Under the pieces are notes generated by a model that saw nothing but the letters and a program-made list of their open reading frames with translations, did no database searches and was not told the DNA's origin. This document shows, piece after piece, positions 53,701 to 62,700 of a DNA stretch of 64,000 nucleotides (positions are counted from its first letter, which is position 1; each line of letters opens with the position of its first letter). Source of the DNA: Perognathus longimembris pacificus. Taxonomy: Eukaryota > Chordata > Mammalia > Rodentia > Heteromyidae. Both the position numbers and the translations under genes were made by a program. The stretch lies in NCBI RefSeq assembly GCF_023159225.1, contig NC_063166.1, positions 44,757,149 through 44,821,148 on the forward strand, written 5' to 3'.

Positions 53701-56700
53701 AACACACATACACACAGGCAAGTACATGTATATGTGTATGTGTATGTATATATATATATATATATATTTATGTGTGTATGCAGAAATGATTGGGGGTTGT
53801 TTAAAATACTTAAATATTATATATATATGGTGTGACATTATTGCTGATATTAATGTTAAACTTTCATTCTTTAAATGCCTTAATGAGGAGGTACTAAATT
53901 CTAGATGCTTCATATGTTCACAATATTTTATTCAAGTTTTAGAAAGAGAGACTTGGAAATATAGAAACTTTTCTGAAGTTAAAAGCAAAACTGGATTTGG
54001 CTAGGTAATCATTTTTTTTTTTTTTTTTTGTCAGTCATGGGGTTTGAACTCTGGGCCTAGGTGCTATCCCTGAGCTCTTCAGCTCAAGGCTAGTGCTGTA
54101 CCACTGAGCCACAGTGCCACTTCTGGTTTTCTGGTAGTTAATAGATGTGAGTGTCATGGACTTGCTGCCCAGACTGGCTTTGACTGTGATCCTCAGATCT
54201 CAGCCTGCTGAGGAGCTGGGATTACAGGTGTGAGCAGCCTGTGCCTGTCTGGCTAGATAATCTTGTGACTATAATTTCTTTTTTTAAAGATTGTATACCG
54301 CCTTCTACCATATTCTGCTAGGACTATTTCTCAAGGGAAAATCGACAAGTTAATAAATGGGTAGCATCATCATGGTATTTCTGTGGTAGGAAGGAGAAAA
54401 TCAGTAGTAGGGAATCTTATTTGAAAAGTCCTAATGAGAGGATCACATTCCATGTAGAACTGAATGGATAAATACTCTGAGACAGGAGAGGTAGATGTGT
54501 CAGAATACACCAGAAAGCCCCAAACAAGTTATTGTTGAAAACTTTTTGAAACTTGAATTTCCGGAGATAATAGATTTTGAAAGATAACAGAATTGTTCTT
54601 TGTCTTTCTACAGAATAGTTCTTGTGTTTATCTAGCACGAGAAGACACTCAACCAAGTGCTTTGAAAAGCTGACAAATGGATCAGTTATATAGACCATCA
54701 CCATTTTGTGGTTCAGTGTGCAAAATTAGTCATGTACGAAGATAGCTAAAGAAGGATAGAGTTTAAAGGGAAACAAAGTATATTGTGAGAATTTAAATCA
54801 AGAATTGTAATTTCAGCAGTTGGAAATAGCAATCTGAAATAAGGCTATGACCAAAGGAAAAAAAAAGACAGTTAAGGGATCTGTAAAAGTGTCCAGATTG
54901 TCATTTAAATTAAGTACTTTCACTTTTATTTTGCTTTTTGGACATCTTGCTTTTGAGATAACGGATCCCTGACTTAGAGTTAAAGGCAGGGAAACAGCGG
55001 ATCACACACCTGATGTAAACATAACTGATGATAACAAGAAACTGACCAGTGTACACAGGAATTAAAACTTTTTGTTTTTAAAATTTTCTTTTGTATTTTC
55101 AAACTTACTGTTTTTGACCATATTCCTTAAACATGTATAATAAATCTATGAGGCAGGCTTACTCTGTACAGTTAAGCCATGAAACTCAACTACCAGGTAG
55201 CAATGGCTAGTATGATTGAACTGTTACCCTCTGTTAGAAATCAGTTTAACCACTTTATTTACATTATTTCATTCTTGACAGTAGTGCCAAAATAGGTATA
55301 ATTTCTGATTTACAGGGGAATTTTCCAGTGTTTACCAAATATCTTTTAAGTGCTCTTCTTGTGCATTAAAAAATTTAGAGAAATGCTTTGTATTTGCAAA
55401 CTATCCTGTATAGTTGCAAAGTAACTAAGTCCATTGTGCCTACTAAAGGGAGTGTAATCAGAGTTGAAGAAGGTTTTTTTCCTATGGAATTATCTTTCAT
55501 TTTCATAGTTTGTTTTTGCATTTAATTTTAATTTATTTTTATGATTCTGGGGTCTGAACTCAGAACTTCATGCTTGCCAGGTGGGCACTCGTTCATGGAA
55601 CCCTGCCTCTAGCCCTTTCTTGGTTAGTTTTGAGATAAGGGTCTTGCTTCCTGCCTGGCACATATGTGGTCTATAATCCATCTATCTATGCTTCCAACAA
55701 AACTACGATGAAAAGCAAGTAGCATTTGTATAGCTATTGATTGAAAAAGGGTCCCTTTTTCCCCCCTTCCCTGAGAGATGGTCTTATACTGTGATTCTCC
55801 CTATCTGCACCCTTCTAAGCAGTTAGGATTACAGACATGAGCCACTGGCACCTGGATAATTTTTTTTGAATGTGTTAAAAACAGTTGTGATTCAAAGGTA
55901 TATGTAGAGTGATCTTACTTCTGTTCCCTACTAGGGGGCATATGCTCCCTAGAAGCTACCATAGTCCTTAGTATGTTAGTAGTTTGTCCTTATTGCCTCC
56001 CTTCAATACTCATTTTACATAGATGTCTCCAAATAATGTATATTGTATCTTTATATTATAATTTTCATTTTCTCACCCAGAATACAGTGATTTACATACA
56101 TGCTTTTGCACTACTTCCCTTTCGAAAGCCCCCTCTTCCATTGAGAATTGAGTGTTTCTTTTTAATTTAACACTAAGGCATTTAGGAAAAATGAGTGTGT
56201 ACAGAAGCCAAAAGGAAGTATACCTAACTTCCTCAGGTCTTTCTTCTTCGGTAGGGAATGTTACTTGTGGATGTTGCTGTCCAGGAGCTAACCACTGAGG
56301 TAGGAAGGACAGGCCAGCACAGCAATTTGCAGTTGGAGAAGTCCACTGGAGTTGGAATTGGTATTGGTGAAAAGAAAGGGAAAACTAGAGATGTGGTTCA
56401 TGGGCATCATCCTTTGTCTTTTCCCTGACTTTCTTCCTGAAACCTTATGTGGTGAAAACAGATTGGGGCTGAGGAGGTTGGAGTTCTCCCTTATAGCCTT
56501 ACTAAGTTTGATGAGATCAGTGTGAAAGAGGCACCTTGAAAGCAGCATTAGAGACACTTGTATACTATTAATATAAAGAGCATTTAACGATTTGTGAATG
56601 TAAGCCAGAGACTGCGTGGCTGACTACTGTTACTACTGGCTGTTACTGTGTTGTAACCGTGTTACTTAATTTTTCTGGGACTCATATTTCTGTATGTCTG

Positions 56701-59700
56701 GAACAGAGATGGTAAATATATATACTCTAGAAGATATAAGAAATTAAATTATATTTATGAACTGTTTAGCACAGTGTCTGGCAGTAGTAAAGTGTTTAGT
56801 AAATTGTAGCTTTTAGTACTGCTGCTGTTATAATCTAAATCAACAAAAGGTACAGTGTCTACACATAAATAAATTTGATGTATACTTTATACTGTCTCTC
56901 TGAGAAGGTATTTATTTCTGACCATGAATTAACCTTTGTATATTATTTCCTTCTTGAAATGGACTTTTTGTTAGTTAAGATGTCTTTTTTTCTTGCTTAG
57001 GTTGTAAATGTCTTAAAGTCTTTATTGACAAATCTTGATGAAGTGAAGAAGGAAAGAGAGAGTCTTGAGAATGACCTGAAATCAGTGAATTTTGACATGA
57101 CAAGCAAGTTTTTGACAGCGCTGGCTCAAGATGGTGTGATAAATGAAGAAGCTCTTTCTGTTACTGAACTGGATCGAATCTATGGCAGTCTTACAAATAA
57201 AGTCCAAGAATCTCTAAAGAAACAGGAGGGACTTCTAAAAAGTATTCAGGTAAAATGTATGTGCTTGATAGATGTTTAATAAACTGGAGAAAGGATATGT
57301 TTGCTCTACCTGCAACTGGAGATATCTGTGGTTCAGCATGAAATATGAGACACACACAGGTTGTAAAATTTAACTTAAAATCTGACACAAAGCCACTCTT
57401 TGGGAGCTAAAATGTTTTAGGTTGCAGTGCTTGACTTTTATATATACTAAGCAGGACTTGATATATAAAAAACTCAAAATTTGAGTTTTTCCAAATCTTT
57501 AGAAGGTGTAAGGACTGGAGTGTGCCTCAACTGGTATAACATATGCATAGATCCTGAGCCCAAACCCCAGTACCACCACTACCACCAACAAATAGAAGGA
57601 AAAGATTTACTTTTTGGCCATATATGAGGAAAATCAATATTAGTTGGAATCTGCATATATTGCTGCAGTGGCTGATCTATATACACTTTTGTTAGGTTCT
57701 CAACATAGTGCAAAACTAAATCTTAGATGTTTAAAATTATTATTTATATTCATAAATAGTTTTTAGGCAACAAGACTGGAAAATTTGTCCTTTTTAGTAG
57801 TTAGTATGCAAAATGTAACAATTTTATTTGTTTGAATATTATGGTGTGTACTGAATATTTCTATAAAAAAAGTATTCTAAACAGAGTTTTTTTTTTTTTT
57901 TTTTTAAACTAGCCCCGGGGCTAGGCACTGTCCCTGAACTTCTTTTGCTCAAGGCTAGTACTCTACCACGTGAGCCACAGCACCACTTCGGCCTACAGCA
58001 CCACTTCGGCCTTTTCCGCATATGTGGTACTGAGGAATCAAGTTCAGGGCTCCATGCATGCTAGGCAAGCACTCTACCACTAAGTCATATTCCCAGCCCA
58101 GTAAAAGAGTTCTGTTGTTTTTTAAAAATTCATTTTTATTTATTTTTTTGGTGCTCATCCTGGGAGTTGAACTTGGGGCCTGGGTGCTGTCACCAAGGTT
58201 TTTTTGTTCAAGGCTGGTATACTTGAGCCACAGCTCTATTTCTGACTTTTTAGAAGTTCATTGGAGATAAAAGTGTCACAAACTTTCCTGTCCAGGTTGG
58301 TTTCAAATCGCAATCTTCAAATCTTAGCCTCTTGGCGCTGGGCATATGGCCTAGTGGTAAAGTGCTCACCTTGTAACCATGAAGCCCTGGGTTCGATTCC
58401 TTAGCACCACATGTATAGAAAAAGCCAGAAGTCGCGCTGTGGCTCAAGTGGTAGAGTGCTAGCCTTGAGCAAAAAGAAGCCAGGGACAGTGTTCAGGCCC
58501 TGAGTTCAAGCCCCAGGACTGGCAAAAAAACAAAACAATCAAGCCTTAGCCTGTTGAGTGGCTGGTTACTGGTGCCTAGCATTAAAAGAGTTTATTTTGA
58601 TGGTGTATTTTATAAATGTTACTGAGTAATAGAAATCTGTAATCATTACTGGTTATATTTTGACATTACTCAATTTGTGGTATTTTTAACTTAAAGAAAA
58701 ATTTATAGCATTGTACTATCTCCAAAGAAATATTACTTGGCCTGATATATGACTCAAGTGATGGAGTGCTTTCTAGGAAGTGTGAGGACTTGAATTCAAA
58801 TTCCAGTTTCACAAAGAAAAGAAATATCAGATGCTTCGTGTGTGTGTGTGTGTGTGTGTGTGCGTACGTGTGCATGTGTGTGTACGCGCGTGCGCCCTGT
58901 ATGATTTTCATAGTTGGGAGAAGGATCAATAAAAAAACGTAGATGTTGTACTGATTTCATAAATAAATGCACATTATATTTACCTTTCTTTTAACAAGGT
59001 TTCACATCAGGAATTTTCGAAAATGAAACAATCTAACAATGAAGCTAATTTAAGAGAAGAAGTTTTGAAGAATTTAGCTACTGCATATGACAACTTTGTT
59101 GAACTTGTAGCTAATTTGAAAGAGGGCACAAAGGTATGTAGTACAGAGGAGAAATACTAGCTAACCAAATAGATGGGAAAATAAAAAAGTCTATACTATT
59201 GTTATTTTTAGGTGCTTAAAATTATTCTTTGCCTGGAATTTGGTAGTTTTCATGCCTTTTGCTTCTTGTTTGTTGTAGAAAGAGAAAGCTTAATGAAGTC
59301 GGTTGCATTTTGTTAGAATTTTAAGAATGAATTGTATATTTCAGCTGTCAGAGAAGGAATATAAATATTTCCAGTAGTGGGAATTAGGTCACAAGCCAAT
59401 GACAGCTTTTCAAGTATTAGAAACTGGACCCATTTGAATGAATTATGAAGGACTAGGAATAACCAAGGCTGATCTTTGGTTGAAAAGAGGCTGGAGACAC
59501 ATGGCTTTTATATTCTTTGCTGGTGATTTATGATAGGCTTGTGATCCACTGAGAATCAAAGTGCTTACTAGGTATGTATTAAGTGCTTTCCTTTTCTGTC
59601 CTTTAAAAACTTTAGAGAAATACTTGTATTTGTTCCTACTGATTATTACACTTTTTAGAGAACAAGTGGTTTATAAGTTTTCAGATATACAATTTTGGTA

Positions 59701-62700
59701 TTTAATTCTATAATGATCATTGAATAATCTTGATGAGATACATTTGGTATAAAGTACAGTCCTCTGAAGTGATGGTAAAATCACTGAAGGATTTGGAATA
59801 GAGAAGAGAGTACAATGTCATTTCAGTTTGGATAAATGCCTTGTCCAAATAGATCAGGCTGAGGAAACTCCCCAGAAAGCCTTTGGATAGCCTTTTAAGG
59901 TGGATCGGAACAATGTCTGCATCTCTGTAGTGAACATGCATACTTAACCCTTTGTTAAGGGCCCTTACTAAATTGTTGGATAGTTTTTAAAGGTTGATTG
60001 GAACAATGTCTATATCTCTGTAGTGAATGTGCATATTTAACCGTTCTGTGAAAGGTCATTACTAAATTGTTGACTTTTTTCTAGAAATTGAGAACATGTT
60101 CATGATTGTGAAACTTTTAACCTGTCATCTAGTTTTTGGTGACAATGTTTTGTAAAAATGATTTTCTTTACTAACCCTAAGTTATATGTATTAAGTTGCT
60201 TAACAAGTTGTCCAATTTGTGTCTCATGTAGAATTCAGGTCTTTAGTGTTAAACTGGCATCGTTATTAGCCTGTTATTACTCCCCAGGTTAACAACTGTT
60301 TATGTTTTTTACTTGGATTATTTCTCTGTTTACAGTTTTACAATGAGTTGACTGAAATCCTGGTCCGGTTCCAGAACAAATGCAGTGACATAGTGTTTGC
60401 ACGCAAAACAGAAAGAGATGAACTCCTAAAGTAGGTTTGTTTTATGTATCAAGTTCTAATTGAAAGTATTAAAAAAAAATTCATGTTGAGCCCACGTGCT
60501 GGTGGCTCACACCTGTAAGCCTACCTACTCAGGAAGCTGAGATCTGAGCATTGCATTTGAAATCCAGCCTGGGTAGGAAAGTCTTGTGAGACTTCAATAA
60601 ACTACCAGAAAGCTGGAAGTGGAGCTCCTTGAGCATAAAGAAGATGAGGGACAGTGCGTAGGACCAGCACACAAAAAAAGTCAAGTAGAAATTTTTTTTT
60701 TTTTTTTTTTGGCCAGTCCTGGGGCTTGGACTCAGGGCCTGAGCACTGTCCCTGGCTTTTTCCCGCTCAAGGCTAGCACTCTGCCACTTGAGCCACAGCG
60801 CCGCTTCTGGCCGTTTTCTGTATATGTGGTGCTGGGGAATTGAACCTAGGGCCTCGTGTATCCGAGGCAGGCACTCTTGCCACTAGGCTATATCCCCAGC
60901 CCTCAAGTAGAAAATATTGTGGATGAACTTGGTAGTGTGGGAGAACAATTTCTCTTCTGAGTATTGGTACAAAGTTACAAGCAAAGAGCTGCACAGTTTG
61001 GGAATGGAAGGCTGAAAAGGAGCAGAAACCATGTAGAACAGGGAGCTCATGGTAGTGATGATAAAATGCCCCAGGTAGCAGATCCCAGGAGGCACAATGA
61101 ATAGACTCAATAGCAAATAGATTCCTTACATAAGATGAGATGAGATGTACAGCACTTGGGGAAGACAGGGTGAATAGCTCAGAAAGTACCAGCAAAAAAG
61201 TCCCTTTCTGAAGGAGCCTACTGCAAAAGTTGGGCCACTTGCTTATTTATCTGTATAAAGTTGACCAGTAGTGATACAAAGATACTGTATTTTTGAAGGT
61301 AGAAAAATGAAAATGTAGCAAAACTTAATAAGGAATACCAGAGCATTAAAATTCTGAGTGAACATTTCACAGTGAATTAAAACAACTATTACTCCTCTGC
61401 ATGATAATCAGATACAAGATATAACAACTAAGAAAACAATACTTAAACCTAATGCATTTGCCACAGGCTAATTCACCTTATATAAAGAACTCCTAAACAT
61501 TAATAAAAAGAAAAGTGTAAAAAGATATGACCATAAATTTTGCAGAGCAGGGACTAGAAGTGACTCAAACATGTAAAATAGCCTCCTTCAGTATAAATGG
61601 GAAATTAAAATGAATCTGAAGTAACACTTTTCAGATTGGTGCCAGTCTGGTCATGTTGTGGAAATAGACATGATATGTTGGTGTGAGAGCATAAAAAGGT
61701 GCAGTTTATGTGGAGCAAAATTCCTTGTGTGTAATTAGACTGTTTGGGGAGTTTATTCAAAGAAGTATGAGCACTTACTAGAAATGGCATATGAGCTATT
61801 TATTTCTGCATTACTTATGGCATGAAAGAATTGTGTTCAGAGTTGGTAAAATAAAACTGAAGCTGTGCTGTGAATGACTGGGATTGTTACATCAGCGTAA
61901 AGGTTCTGTATGAGCATTTAGGGACATGTGCTTACTTTGTTCAATACTGTAAGTGAGAACTTAATCAATGCCATGTACTACTAGAGTACTACTTTAGATA
62001 TAACAGTGCCTTATGAGATTTTTGGGATAATTCCAGTTAAAATTTTCTCCTAATGTTTAATACTAAGTTTGAATGGTCTTTACAACATTATCTTTTGTGA
62101 GTTTACCTTAAGTTATCTTCTGAGTTATCTTCTGACATATTACTGAGATATAATAATTGACATATTATTGAGATATATCATATCTCAGTAATACATTTCT
62201 TTGAGTATCAATTTCATTGTATAGTTAGCTTTATCACATACCCTCCCTCTCCCTCCCTCCCTCCCTCCCTCCCTCCCTCCCTCCCTCCCTCCCTCCCTCC
62301 CTCATATTGAGCCCCAGGCCTTGTACATGTTAAGCACCTACTCTACTACTTGAAAAGTACTCTCACAGTTGGTTGTTTTCTGTTTTGTTTTTTTTTTGGT
62401 GGGTGGGTAGTAATTTACTTATTTGGTTTCTTGAGATAGGGTCTCACCGTAGCACAAGCTGCCCTCCAACTTGAAGTCCTCCTTTTGTAACCTCCTGAGT
62501 GCTAGGATTACGTGTCTGGCCATGTTGTTTTGCATAAATGTTGATGTCATACAGTGATTCATGTATTAGCTAAGTGATCAAATGGCTGTGGTTTGTGTTA
62601 AATTTGTGTGTGTGTGTATACATGTGTGTGTGCATGCCTATGCTTGTACTGGGGCTTGAACTCAGGGCCTGAGTGCTGTCCCCAAGCTGTTTTGCTCTAC

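Noticed and set aside
53581..54004. Overlapping frames on both strands in intron 12
   Set aside because: They cross a TA/TG microsatellite and AT-rich intron. No family resemblance.
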